Part shown: positions 44,060-52,430 of the stretch, in pieces
Position numbering within the stretch: position 1 is the first letter of the stretch
Layout: the number at the start of each line of letters is the position of its first letter
Assembly: GCF_018614075.1 (NCBI RefSeq)
Contig: NZ_JAGGOZ010000038.1
Span: 1 to 57,319, forward strand
Direction: 5' to 3'
DNA from: Streptomyces sp. ISL-94
GTDB taxonomy: Bacteria; Actinomycetota; Actinomycetes; Streptomycetales; Streptomycetaceae
Length of the DNA: 57,319 nt
Made by a program: the position numbers and the translations under genes
The notes under the pieces: model-generated
What the model was told of the DNA's origin: nothing
Seen by the model: the letters and a program-made list of their open reading frames with translations, nothing else
Databases searched by the model: none

Positions 44060-44233
44060 CGTATCCCTCCGTTTCCCACGTCGTTCCTACGTCGGCCAAA
44101 GCGCGCGAGCTTAGTGCGGAGGGGCGAGCCACGCGACCGATTTACCCCCGTCCGGCGCGTAATCACCGGGCATCGGGTAGACACCATGAGGTACAGAAGT
44201 GGATATTTCGCACGGCGCCGAGGAGTCCTGGAG

Positions 44234-46708
44234 ATGAGCGACCAGTCACCACCCCCTGGCTGGACCCCTCGCGATCCGGACACGCCCGACGAACAGCGGG
44301 ACCAGCAGGCCCAGCGGGCACAGCAGGCACAGCGGGCGCAGCGGGCGCAGCGGGCACAGCAGGTGCAAAGGCCGGGGAATCCCGGCAGGAAGGGCCGCCG
44401 ACAGCGGACCGGCTGGCGCCGCGCCCTCCCCACCTGGCGCATGCTCCTGGGCGGCATCCTGCTCCTCGCCCTGCTGCTCGGCGGCGCCCTCGTCGCCGGC
44501 TACCTGCTGGTGGACATCCCGCCCGCCAACGCCGGCGCCACCGCCCAGTCCAACGTCTACCTCTACTCCGACGGCTCCCAGATCGCCCGGGACGGCGAGG
44601 TCGACCGCGTCAACGTCCCGCTCTCCCAGATCCCCCGGACCGTCCAGGAAGCCGTACTGGCCGCGGAAGACCGGGACTTCTACTCCGAACGGGCCGTCGA
44701 CCCCAAGGCGATGCTCCGCGCCGCCTGGAACACCGCGACCGGCAAGGGCACCCAGTCCGGCTCCACCATCACCCAGCAGTACGTCAAGAACTACTACCTG
44801 GGCCAGGAACAGACGATCAAACGCAAGGTCAAGGAGTTCTTCATCGCGATCAAACTCGGTCGCGAGAAGTCGAAGCAGTACATCCTCGAGGGCTACCTGA
44901 ACACCAGCTACTTCGGCCGCAACGCCTACGGCATCCAGGCCGCCGCCCAGGCCTACTACGGCAAGGACGTCGGCAAACTCACCACCGCCGAGGGCGCCTA
45001 CCTCGCCACCCTCCTCAACTCCCCCAGCGCCTTCGACGTCGTCTCCCACCCCCAGAGCCGCCCGCGCGCCCTCGCCCGCTGGAACTACGTACTCGACGGC
45101 ATGGTCAAGAAGAACTGGCTGCCCGCCGCCGAACGCGCGACGACCCGATTCCCCGAACCGGGCAAGGTCCGCGCCGCCGCCGGACTGTCCGGACAGCGCG
45201 GATACCTCGTCGAGGCCATCAAGGACTACATCGTCGAACGCGAGATCCTCGACGACAAAACCCTCGCCGAAGGCGGCTACCGCATCACCACCACCATCGA
45301 CAGACGCCGCCAGAACGCCTTCACCGAAGCCGTCGACGACCAGATGGTCGGCAAACTCGACCCGGAAACGCGCAAAGCCGACCGGGTGGTGCGCGCCGGC
45401 GGAGTCTCCATCGACCCCGCCACCGGCAAGGTCGTCGCCATGTACGGCGGCATCGACTACACCAAGCAGTACGTCAACAACGCGACCCGGCACGACTACC
45501 AGGTCGCCTCCACCTTCAAGCCGTTCGTCTTCGCTGCCGCCGTCCAGAACGACTCCCGCACCCAGGACGGCCGCCGGATCACCCCGAACACCGTCTACAA
45601 CGGCGACAACAAGCGCCGCGTCGTCGGCACCCGGATCCCCTACGCCCCCGAGAACGAGGGGCAGGTCTCCTACGGGAACATCACCGTCAACACCGCCACC
45701 GACCTCTCCGTGAACGCCGTCTTCGCCCAGATGGTCGTCGACGTCGGCACCGCGAAGGTCAAACAGACCGCCGTCGACCTCGGCATCCCCGAGGACACCC
45801 CCAACTTCGACCCCGGCCCCGCCATGGCACTCGGCACCCTCCAGGCCAGCGTCCTCGACATGACCCAGGCCTACGCGACCCTCGCCGACCACGGCCGCCG
45901 CACCCCCTACACCTTCGTCGACAAGATCACCAAGGGCGGCGACACGATCGGCCTGCCCGCCCGCACCCCCACCCAGGCCGTCACCCGCGAGGCCGCCGAC
46001 ACCACCACGTCCATGCTGGTCAGCGTCGTCGACAACGGCACCGGCACGGCCGCCCTCGCCGCCGGCCACCCGGCCGCGGGCAAGACCGGCACCGCGGAGC
46101 TGGACCGCTCGGCCTGGTTCGCGGCGTACACCCCCGACCTGGTCACCGTGGTCGCGATGATGGGCCAGGACCCGGACACCGGCACCCTCCAGTCGCTCTA
46201 CGGCGCCCTCGGCGAACCCCGGATCGGCGGTGGCGGCTACCCGGCCCGGATCTGGGCCCAGTACACGAAGACGGCCCTGGAGGGCACCGACCCCCTCGAC
46301 TTCGACCTGGAACTCCAGCCGGGCGCAGCGCTGCTCCCCACCACCCCGTCGACCCCGTCCGACCAGCCGACGGAGGAGGCGACGCCGGACGAAGCCACCC
46401 CGACGCGCCCGGAGCGGCCGAACCGGCCGAACCGGCCGGGACGCCCGACGCCCCCGAACGGCGGCCAGGACAACGGCGGCCAGAACCAGGGCCAGCAGCA
46501 AGGCGGCCAGAACAACGGCGGGCAGGACAACGGCGGGCAGACCCAAGGCGGCCAGACCCAGGGCGGCGCCACCGAGGGCAACCAGGGCGGCACCACCACG
46601 GGCACGGAAGGCGCCGCCACCGCCGGAACGGCCGGCACGGCCGGCACGGCCGCCGGCGGCGCCACACAGGGCCCGCGCCCGGTGCCCCCGTCCGCCTTCC
46701 TCGAATGA
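44234..46708 (+). CDS. Bifunctional class A penicillin-binding protein
   Basis: An 824-residue PBP from ATG 44234; the longer open frame upstream is antisense to the permeases. Short Gln/Ala/Arg-rich cytosolic repeat, one membrane helix (MLLGGILLLALLLGGALVAGYLL, residues ~72-95 as landmark), GT51 glycosyltransferase domain with catalytic Glu145 in EDRDFY and GGSTITQQ-like QSGSTITQQYVKN, then the transpeptidase: Ser426-Thr-Phe-Lys429, SVNAVF (SxN) and AGKTGTAE (KTG). The last ~120 residues are a Pro- then Gly/Gln/Asn-rich tail. It polymerises and crosslinks peptidoglycan at the outer membrane face. Confidence 0.95.
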   Translation: MSDQSPPPGWTPRDPDTPDEQRDQQAQRAQQAQRAQRAQRAQQVQRPGNPGRKGRRQRTGWRRALPTWRMLLGGILLLALLLGGALVAGYLLVDIPPANAGATAQSNVYLYSDGSQIARDGEVDRVNVPLSQIPRTVQEAVLAAEDRDFYSERAVDPKAMLRAAWNTATGKGTQSGSTITQQYVKNYYLGQEQTIKRKVKEFFIAIKLGREKSKQYILEGYLNTSYFGRNAYGIQAAAQAYYGKDVGKLTTAEGAYLATLLNSPSAFDVVSHPQSRPRALARWNYVLDGMVKKNWLPAAERATTRFPEPGKVRAAAGLSGQRGYLVEAIKDYIVEREILDDKTLAEGGYRITTTIDRRRQNAFTEAVDDQMVGKLDPETRKADRVVRAGGVSIDPATGKVVAMYGGIDYTKQYVNNATRHDYQVASTFKPFVFAAAVQNDSRTQDGRRITPNTVYNGDNKRRVVGTRIPYAPENEGQVSYGNITVNTATDLSVNAVFAQMVVDVGTAKVKQTAVDLGIPEDTPNFDPGPAMALGTLQASVLDMTQAYATLADHGRRTPYTFVDKITKGGDTIGLPARTPTQAVTREAADTTTSMLVSVVDNGTGTAALAAGHPAAGKTGTAELDRSAWFAAYTPDLVTVVAMMGQDPDTGTLQSLYGALGEPRIGGGGYPARIWAQYTKTALEGTDPLDFDLELQPGAALLPTTPSTPSDQPTEEATPDEATPTRPERPNRPNRPGRPTPPNGGQDNGGQNQGQQQGGQNNGGQDNGGQTQGGQTQGGATEGNQGGTTTGTEGAATAGTAGTAGTAAGGATQGPRPVPPSAFLE

Positions 46709-46710
46709 GG

Positions 46711-47031
46711 TCAGTGACCGGAGGTCGCCTTCAGCCCCACCACGGCGACCAGCAGCAGACAGATGAAGAAGATCCGGGCGGCGGTGACGGGCTCACCCAG
46801 CACCGCCATACCGAGCACGGCCGCACCGGCGGCACCGATGCCCACCCACACCCCGTACGCCGTACCGATGGGCAGCGACTTGGCGGCGTACGAGAGCAGC
46901 ACCATGCTGGCGACGATCCCGGCGCCCGTGAACACACTGGGCCACAGCCGGGTGAAGCCCGCGGTGAACTTCATGCCGATCGACCAGCCGACCTCGAGCA
47001 GACCGGCGACGAGAAGAAGAACCCATGCCAT
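46711..47031 (-). CDS. sugE: SMR family guanidinium exporter (Gdx/SugE type)
   Basis: A 106-residue four-helix small multidrug resistance protein from ATG 47031 (GGAGGT upstream). The first helix AWVLLLVAGLLEVGWSIGMK carries the essential Glu and the GWSIGMKFT motif of the SugE/Gdx branch; SLPIGTAYGVWVGIGAAGAA is the third-helix signature. Gdx proteins export guanidinium in exchange for protons. A guanidine-III-like riboswitch lies 35 bases upstream, which supports this specificity over general drug efflux. Its stop lies two bases from the stop of the convergent PBP gene. Confidence 0.92.
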   Translation of the reverse strand: MAWVLLLVAGLLEVGWSIGMKFTAGFTRLWPSVFTGAGIVASMVLLSYAAKSLPIGTAYGVWVGIGAAGAAVLGMAVLGEPVTAARIFFICLLLVAVVGLKATSGH

Positions 47032-47065
47032 GACGGCACCTCCGAGACATCGAGCGATACGGGGT

Positions 47066-47106
47066 GCGTCGTCTTGTCGTACCCGGTACGGCGCGTCTCG
47101 TCGGGG
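47066..47106 (-). promoter_or_regulatory. Guanidine-III (ykkC-III) riboswitch, probable
   Basis: Minus-strand RNA with the conserved blocks in order: CCCCGACGAG, GCGCCGUACC, GGGU and GACAAGACG followed by ACGC. These match the ykkC-III consensus blocks GACGAG, GCGCCGUACC and GACAAGACG; CCC/GGG keeps the pairing seen as CCGG/CCGG in the type RNA. One C-A mismatch is present in the second stem. It ends 34 bases before the sugE start, suiting translational control by exposing the GGAGGT site. Confidence 0.82.
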
Positions 47107-47134
47107 TTCCCGACCACCGTAGCAAAGGGCACGC

Positions 47135-47168
47135 AAAGGGGCCGGTGACATCCGCCACCGGCCCTTTT
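47135..47168 (-). terminator. Terminator of the GroES-like gene unit
   Basis: 9-bp stem GGGCCGGTG/CACCGGCCC with A/T flanks; on the minus strand it is followed by CCTTT. It separates the GroES-like gene from the sugE leader. Confidence 0.75.
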
Positions 47169-47184
47169 GTGCTCGCCTGTCGAC

Positions 47185-47526
47185 TCAGAGGTACAGCCCG
47201 GTGGAGTCCTTCGACCCCTCCAGCCGCTCCGCGGCCACGGCGTGCAGGTCCCGCTCGCGCATCAGCACGTACGTCGACCCCCGCACCTCGACCTCGGCCC
47301 GGTCCTCCGGGTCGTACAGCACCCGGTCACCGGGCTCGACGGCCCGGACGTTCTGCCCGACCGCGACCACCTCGGCCCAGGCCAGCCGCTTGCCCACCGC
47401 GGCCGTCGCCGGAATGAGGATGCCGCCGCCGGAGCGGCGCTCCCCCTCCGGCAGGTCGGACTTCACGAGCACGCGGTCGTGCAGCATGCGGATGGGCAGC
47501 TTGTCGTGGGTGGTGTTCTCGCTCAC
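47185..47526 (-). CDS. GroES-like co-chaperonin paralogue
   Basis: A 113-residue protein of the Cpn10/GroES fold, from GTG 47526. Landmarks are IRMLHDRVLVKSDLPEGERR, SGGGILIPATAAVGKRLAWA (the mobile-loop region), EVVAVGQNVRAVEPGDRVLY and the end YVLMRERDLHAVA. It is longer and more divergent than the groES partner of groEL, and no groEL lies nearby. It may be a specialised co-chaperonin or a member with lost GroEL binding. It follows the DUF3618 gene by 22 bases on the same strand. Confidence 0.88.
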   Translation of the reverse strand: MSENTTHDKLPIRMLHDRVLVKSDLPEGERRSGGGILIPATAAVGKRLAWAEVVAVGQNVRAVEPGDRVLYDPEDRAEVEVRGSTYVLMRERDLHAVAAERLEGSKDSTGLYL

Positions 47527-47548
47527 CCCTTGAACCTACCTGAGGACG

Positions 47549-47914
47549 TCATCCGCGCCTGCGCCGCACCGACAGCACGACCAGCCCGACCACACCGGCG
47601 GCCAGCAGCACGACCGGCACGATCCGCTCGACGCGCGGAGCCCCGTCCTCGTAGCGCAGCCCGTCGGCCACGTCCGTCACGAGACGGTTCACCGCGACGA
47701 AGGCACGCCCGGCGGTGTGGTCGACCGTCGAGGCGACCCGTGCCTTCGCGTCCCCGATGATCGTCTTCGGGTGCATGCGCACGCCGATCTCGTCGAGCGT
47801 CTCGGCGAGCTGCTCGCGGCGGCGGACGATGTCCGCCTCGATCTGTGCGGGGGTCCTGGCTTCCGGCACCGCGCTGCCTCCGTCGTCATGGTCGTGTGGG
47901 GCGTGATCCCCCAT
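47549..47914 (-). CDS. DUF3618 family membrane protein
   Basis: A 121-residue protein. After an acidic, His/Asp-rich start comes the DUF3618 pattern RTPAQIEADIVRRREQLAET, LDEIGVRMHPKTIIGDAKAR, and a C-terminal membrane helix (IVPVVLLAAGVVGLVVLSV) with an Arg tail. Such tail-anchored small proteins are common in actinobacteria; function unknown. It is divergent from the peroxiredoxin gene at 47974. Confidence 0.9.
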   Translation of the reverse strand: MGDHAPHDHDDGGSAVPEARTPAQIEADIVRRREQLAETLDEIGVRMHPKTIIGDAKARVASTVDHTAGRAFVAVNRLVTDVADGLRYEDGAPRVERIVPVVLLAAGVVGLVVLSVRRRRG

Positions 47915-47973
47915 GAACAGGCTGTCAGCTTAGTCTCGTGACATACCGATGCCCTCCCGAGGAGACTGTTGAC

Positions 47974-48441
47974 ATGAGCGAGCGACTTCAGCCGGGCGAC
48001 ACCGCCCCCGCCTTCACCCTGCCGGACGCGGACGGCAACGAGGTCTCCCTCGCCGACCACAAGGGCCGCAAGGTCATCGTCTACTTCTACCCGACCGCGC
48101 TGACCCCGGGCTGCACGAAGCAGGCCTGCGACTTCACGGACAACCTGGACCTGCTGGCCACGGCCGGCTACGACGTGATCGGCGTCTCCCCGGACAAGCC
48201 GGAGAAGCTCGCGAAGTTCCGCGAGAAGGAGGACCTGAGGGTCACCCTGGTCAGCGACCCGGAGAAGGAGACGCTGACGGCGTACGGCGCGTACGGCGCG
48301 AAGAAGCTGTACGGCAAGACGGTGACCGGGGTCATCCGCTCCACGCTGGTCGTGGACGAGGACGGCAAGGTCGCGCACGCCTTCTACAACGTGAAGGCCA
48401 CGGGCCACGTAGCCAAGATCATCAAGGACCTGGGCATCTGA
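47974..48441 (+). CDS. bcp: Thioredoxin-dependent thiol peroxidase (BCP/PrxQ)
   Basis: A 155-residue peroxiredoxin of the BCP/PrxQ group from ATG 47974 (GAGGAGA upstream). The peroxidatic Cys is in VIVYFYPTALTPGCTKQACD, with the resolving Cys five residues later; the usual PxxxTxxC motif is present as PTALTPGC. It reduces peroxides with thioredoxin in the cytosol. A strong terminator follows at 48458. Confidence 0.95.
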   Translation: MSERLQPGDTAPAFTLPDADGNEVSLADHKGRKVIVYFYPTALTPGCTKQACDFTDNLDLLATAGYDVIGVSPDKPEKLAKFREKEDLRVTLVSDPEKETLTAYGAYGAKKLYGKTVTGVIRSTLVVDEDGKVAHAFYNVKATGHVAKIIKDLGI

Positions 48442-48457
48442 CCCACCCCTTCCTGTC

Positions 48458-48492
48458 GGAACGGCCCGCACCAAACCGGTGCGGGCCGTTCC
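48458..48492 (+). terminator. Terminator after bcp
   Basis: 15-bp stem GGAACGGCCCGCACC/GGTGCGGGCCGTTCC around a short loop (48458-48472 and 48478-48492), then a T-rich tail. Confidence 0.93.
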
Positions 48493-48584
48493 GTTTATCG
48501 GGCAAAACAGCCCGTAACTGTCCGACTATCGGTCCGTTACTCCGTACGAGGGCCGCACGCGCGGCCGGGAACGGAGGGGACCGG

Positions 48585-49232
48585 ATGCCGATCAGCCGGT
48601 ACACGAAGGAACGCCTCGCGGAGGCGGCGAGCACGTCGCGCACGCTGACAGAGGCTTTGGAGAAGCTAGGAGTGGCCCCGAAAGGGGGCTCGCGGCGCTA
48701 CGTTCACGACCTCATGCGAAAGCTGGGCGTGGACGTCTCCCACTTCGAGCGGGAGGGGGTGAAGTGGACGAAGGAGGTCCTGGAGGCGGCTGTAGCCGCC
48801 TCCAGCAACATGTACGAGGTGCTCCACCGACTCGGCCTGGAGGCCGTTGGCGGACACCACGCCCACATCAGCCGCAAGGTGAAGGCATTCGGGATCGATA
48901 CCGCGCACTTCACCGGCCCGACGTGGACGGAGCGGATGCGGGACAACGGGCGCCGCCGTACAGCCGAGGAGATCCTGCACGAGGACCATTCGCCGCAGGC
49001 CACAAGAACGCCCAACTCTCGGCTGCGGCGCGCCCTCCTCGAGGTCGGGATCGATGAGTGCTGCGCCTTGTGCGGCATCGAGGCGGTCTGGCTGGGGGAG
49101 CCGCTCCCCTTGGAGGTCGACCACATCGACGGCGATTGGCGGAACAATCGGCGCGAGAACCTGCGGTTCCTCTGCCCCAACTGCCACTCCACGACGAACA
49201 CATACCGGGGCCGGGGCAAGGTGCGCCAGTGA
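48585..49232 (+). CDS. HNH endonuclease with two HTH-like repeats (first of tandem pair)
   Basis: A 215-residue protein from ATG 48585 (GGAGGG upstream). Residues 1-105 hold two copies of a ~50-residue module, each running from YTKERLAEAASTSRTLTEAL or WTKEVLEAAVAASSNMYEVL to a GVDVSHFE or GIDTAHFT end; they look like small helix-turn-helix units. The C-terminus is a zinc HNH nuclease: CALCG, LEVDHIDGDWRNNRRENLRF and LCPNCHSTTNTY. Its stop overlaps the start of a second, homologous HNH gene by four bases. The layout suggests site-specific DNA binding plus cleavage, as in homing or phage HNH enzymes. Confidence 0.88.
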   Translation: MPISRYTKERLAEAASTSRTLTEALEKLGVAPKGGSRRYVHDLMRKLGVDVSHFEREGVKWTKEVLEAAVAASSNMYEVLHRLGLEAVGGHHAHISRKVKAFGIDTAHFTGPTWTERMRDNGRRRTAEEILHEDHSPQATRTPNSRLRRALLEVGIDECCALCGIEAVWLGEPLPLEVDHIDGDWRNNRRENLRFLCPNCHSTTNTYRGRGKVRQ

Positions 49233-49966
49233 CCCGTGCCAACCACTACACGAGGGAAGTTCTGACCGAGGCCGCCCGACTCTGCTCAAACATCGAGGAG
49301 GTTATCGCCCACCTGGGCACACGACCGTACCCGCGGCTGGGGTCCTATCTTCTGAAGCGGTTCGCCGACCACGGGATCGATGTGTCCCACTTCCCCGCAG
49401 TTGGGCGGTTGCCCCGGCCGTCGGCGGCGGAACTCCAGCACGCGGTGGACGCTTCGTACTCCCTCTCGGAGACTCTTCGGCACCTCGGCCGGCCGAACAA
49501 CCACCATCAACGCGCATGCCTGCGGAAATGGATCGCGGACGAGGGCATCAGCACCGCTCACTTCCTGGGCCAGGCCCACCAGCGCGGCAAGCCGTCGCCC
49601 ACCGCCAAGGCGCCTGATGAGGTGCTCGTCCGGAATGACAGGCAGCGCAGAACCGGCACCAAGACGCTGCGCCGGGCGCTGCGCGAGATCGGCGTGCCAG
49701 AGCGCTGCCACCGGTGCGGGGCCCCGCCCCAATGGCAGGGGCAGCCCATGACGCTGGAGGTGGACCACATCAACGGCGACTGGAGCGACGACCGCCGCGA
49801 GAACCTCCGACTGCTGTGCCCCAACTGCCACGCGATCACCAGCACATGGTGTCGTGGTGGGCGCAGGCGTAACGCAACGAGGGCAGGCCAACCGTCACAC
49901 CGCCAGCCGGTAGAGTTGGGCACGCCTAGCGCCCGTACTCCAATTGGCAAGAGAGACAGGCCTTAG
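49229..49966 (+). CDS. HNH endonuclease with two HTH-like repeats (second of tandem pair)
   Basis: A 245-residue paralogue of the preceding gene, from GTG 49229 (GTGA overlap). Module 1 runs YTREVLTEAARLCSNIEEVI to GIDVSHFP, module 2 runs AVDASYSLSETLRHLG to GISTAHFL. The HNH end is CHRCG, LEVDHINGDWSDDRRENLRL, LCPNCHAITSTW. The tail continues ~45 residues further and its last 12 codons lie inside the tRNA gene at 49929; the TAG stop is formed by the tRNA anticodon. That tail is thus probably accidental. The pair looks like a duplicated cassette next to a tRNA. Confidence 0.85.
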   Translation: MTRANHYTREVLTEAARLCSNIEEVIAHLGTRPYPRLGSYLLKRFADHGIDVSHFPAVGRLPRPSAAELQHAVDASYSLSETLRHLGRPNNHHQRACLRKWIADEGISTAHFLGQAHQRGKPSPTAKAPDEVLVRNDRQRRTGTKTLRRALREIGVPERCHRCGAPPQWQGQPMTLEVDHINGDWSDDRRENLRLLCPNCHAITSTWCRGGRRRNATRAGQPSHRQPVELGTPSARTPIGKRDRP

Positions 49967-50003
49967 AAGCCTGGTGTTGTCGGTTCAAATCCGACCGGGC
50001 GCA
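49929..50003 (+). tRNA. Class I tRNA with anticodon TAG (nominal Leu), atypical
   Basis: 75 bases fold into a full cloverleaf: acceptor GCGCCCG/CGGGCGC, 3-bp D stem CTC/GAG with GG in the loop, anticodon arm CAGGC-CTTAGAA-GCCTG with TAG at 49964-49966, 5-base variable loop GTGTT, T arm GTCGG-TTCAAAT-CCGAC, discriminator A, and an encoded CCA at 50004-50006. TAG would read leucine CUA/CUG, but bacterial tRNA-Leu has a long variable arm (class II), which is missing here. Identity is therefore unclear. The three tRNA-Lys genes in the window lack an encoded CCA, unlike this one. A terminator follows. Confidence 0.85.
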
Positions 50004-50011
50004 CCAACAAG

Positions 50012-50049
50012 AACGGCCCGCGACCTTCGATTCGAAGGGGCGGGCCGTT
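50012..50049 (+). terminator. Terminator after the atypical tRNA
   Basis: Perfect 10-bp stem AACGGCCCGC/GCGGGCCGTT with an internal CTTCGATTCGAAG hairpin, then TTTTCTC. Confidence 0.9.
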
Positions 50050-50061
50050 TTCTCTTGGCCG

Positions 50062-50688
50062 TCAGCCCAGGAGGGCGCGGACGAAGGGGACCAGGGCGCG
50101 GAAGGCCTGGCCGCGGTGGGAGATGGCGTTCTTCTCCGCCGGGGTGAGTTCCGCGCAGGTGCGGGTGTCGTTCAGGGGCTGGAGGATCGGGTCGTAGCCG
50201 AAGCCGCCCGCGCCGGAAGGGGTGTGGCGGAGGGTGCCCAGGAGGCGGCCCTCGACGACGCGTTCGGTGCCGTCCGGGAGGGCCAGGGCCGCCGCGCACG
50301 CGAAGTGGGCTCCGCGGTGTTCGTCGGCGATGTCCGACAGCTGCGCCAGGAGCAGGTCCAGGTTCGCCTTGTCGTCGCCGTGGCGGCCGGCCCAGCGGGC
50401 GGAGAAGATGCCGGGGGCGCCGTTCAGGACGTCGACGCAGAGGCCCGAGTCGTCGGCCACCGCCGGGAGGCCGGTGGCCTGGGCGAGGGCGTGGGCCTTG
50501 AGGAGGGCGTTCTCGGCGAAGGTAATGCCGGTTTCCTTGACGTCCGGGATTTCCGGGTACGCGTCCGCGCCGACCAGCTCGTGCGGCAGGCCGGCGTCGG
50601 ACAGGATGGCGCGGAGTTCGGAGACCTTGCCCGCGTTGCGGGTGGCCAGGATCAGGCGGTTGGGCAGCTTCGAGGGCGTCGAGGTCAT
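50062..50688 (-). CDS. rdgB: RdgB/HAM1 family non-canonical purine NTP pyrophosphatase
   Basis: A 208-residue house-cleaning enzyme (ATG 50688; an ATG three codons upstream is an alternative). Landmarks: LILATRNAGKVSELRAIL (substrate phosphate loop), ETGITFAENALLKAHALA, VADDSGLCVDVLNGAPGIFSARWAG in two parts with catalytic Asp, and GAGGFGYDPILQP near residue 155. It hydrolyses ITP, dITP and XTP to monophosphates and protects DNA. It precedes rph-region genes on the same strand, the frequent rph-rdgB neighbourhood in actinobacteria. Confidence 0.96.
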   Translation of the reverse strand: MTSTPSKLPNRLILATRNAGKVSELRAILSDAGLPHELVGADAYPEIPDVKETGITFAENALLKAHALAQATGLPAVADDSGLCVDVLNGAPGIFSARWAGRHGDDKANLDLLLAQLSDIADEHRGAHFACAAALALPDGTERVVEGRLLGTLRHTPSGAGGFGYDPILQPLNDTRTCAELTPAEKNAISHRGQAFRALVPFVRALLG

Positions 50689-50696
50689 GGACCCCA

Positions 50697-51083
50697 TTAT
50701 CCCGGGGTGCAGACCTTGGAGATCTCGCTCGCGGCGTCCGCGACCGGCTTGATGTCCGGGGCGGAGTTGCCGTTCTGGAGGGAGGTGCGGACGTTCTGCA
50801 CCGCGGTGTTCATCGAGTCGATGGCCTTGCCCAGGTCGGCGTTGTCGGTCTGGTCGCCGATCTTCTTGAGGTTCGTCTCGATCTGGTTGAGCGCGTTCTG
50901 GGCGTCCTGCGGGCTGTTGCCGGCCTGGGAGACGGCCTGCTGGAGGTCGTTCGCGCCGTCGGTGATGGCCACCGCCGTGTTGGCGCAGTCCATCGCCGTG
51001 GAGATCGCGTCACAGGACGTCAGGGCCGGGAGGGTCAGCGCGGCGGCCGCGGCTATGGCGGCGATGCGGTACTTCGGCTTCAT
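50697..51083 (-). CDS. Putative lipoprotein
   Basis: A 128-residue protein from ATG 51083. The signal peptide AAIAAAAALTLPALTSCD ends with lipobox LTSC, so it should be lipidated at that Cys and held on the outer membrane face. The mature part is a helical protein with many Asn, Gln and Asp (NDLQQAVSQAGNSPQDAQNA, NQIETNLKKIGDQTDN) and two further Cys. It lies between rdgB and rph on the same strand and may share their transcript. Function unknown. Confidence 0.85.
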   Translation of the reverse strand: MKPKYRIAAIAAAAALTLPALTSCDAISTAMDCANTAVAITDGANDLQQAVSQAGNSPQDAQNALNQIETNLKKIGDQTDNADLGKAIDSMNTAVQNVRTSLQNGNSAPDIKPVADAASEISKVCTPG

Positions 51084-51203
51084 CAGGGTCCCCCCAAGGG
51101 CATCGGATGCTCGGATCATCGGGTACTCGGGTACTCGGGTACGCCTACGTGGACGGGCGCGCGGTGGTGACACCGTGCGCCCGTGTCTTCGTAGACGTCG
51201 GGC

Positions 51204-51935
<732 letters not shown>

Positions 51936-51965
51936 GCTCCGAGCCTAGTCCCTGTGGTGGAACGC

Positions 51966-52002
51966 GAAGACCCCGTCCGGGTGGGTCCGGTACGGGGTCT
52001 TC
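51966..52002 (-). terminator. Terminator of nagF
   Basis: Stem GAAGACCCCGT/ACGGGGTCTTC between nagF (ending 52034, minus strand) and the rph start. Confidence 0.85.
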
Positions 52003-52033
52003 GGGTGGTGGAGGGGAGCCGGTGGGGCTCAGC

Positions 52034-52267
52034 TCACATCATGTCTTCGATGTCGGCGGCGATCGGGTCGGCGTCGGTGCCGATGACGACCTGGATCGCG
52101 GTGCCCATCTTGACGACGCCGTGGGCGCCGGCGGCCTTCAGTGCGGCCTCGTCGACCTTGCTCGGGTCGATGACCTCGGTGCGCAGGCGGGTGATGCAGC
52201 CCTCGACCTCTTCGATGTTCTCGATGCCGCCGAGCCCGGCGACGATCTTCTCAGCCTTGGTGGCCAT
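52034..52267 (-). CDS. nagF: PTS N-acetylglucosamine EIIB component
   Basis: A 77-residue EIIB protein of the glucose/GlcNAc PTS family. Phospho-accepting Cys24 lies in EVEGCITRLRTEV, and the hydrophobic strand GAHGVVKMGTAIQVVIG completes the fold. It passes phosphate to the sugar carried by NagE1/NagE2. A stand-alone EIIB divergent from two EIIC genes is the arrangement known in S. coelicolor. No EIIA gene is in the window. Confidence 0.95.
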   Translation of the reverse strand: MATKAEKIVAGLGGIENIEEVEGCITRLRTEVIDPSKVDEAALKAAGAHGVVKMGTAIQVVIGTDADPIAADIEDMM

Positions 52268-52430
52268 GTGTTTCTCCCTGAGTTTTACGAAGAACGAGTC
52301 TCGGCGGCCAGGTACATGGTTCCCACCTGTGTGGTCCGCTTCGTCACGTTAACGCACGGTTGGCCCACCCAGGCAGGCACATGACCGGTATCTGCCGAAT
52401 GATGACGATCAGCAGCAGCCTGCCCGCAAC

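Noticed and set aside
43169..44233. N-terminal extension of the PBP frame
   Set aside because: It is antisense to the ABC permease; ATG 44234 starts a normal PBP with cytosolic tail and membrane helix.
49929..50003. Ordinary class II tRNA-Leu or an amber suppressor
   Set aside because: The variable loop has only five bases, and the anticodon is 5'-UAG-3', which reads CUA rather than the UAG stop codon.
35138..50006. One large genomic island ending at the atypical tRNA
   Set aside because: Housekeeping-type genes (PBP, ABC exporter, bcp) lie between, and no integrase or direct-repeat attachment site was seen.
52268..52360. DasR site close to the nagF start (TGGTTCCCACCT)
   Set aside because: Only about 7 of 12 positions match, so it is not better than chance here.
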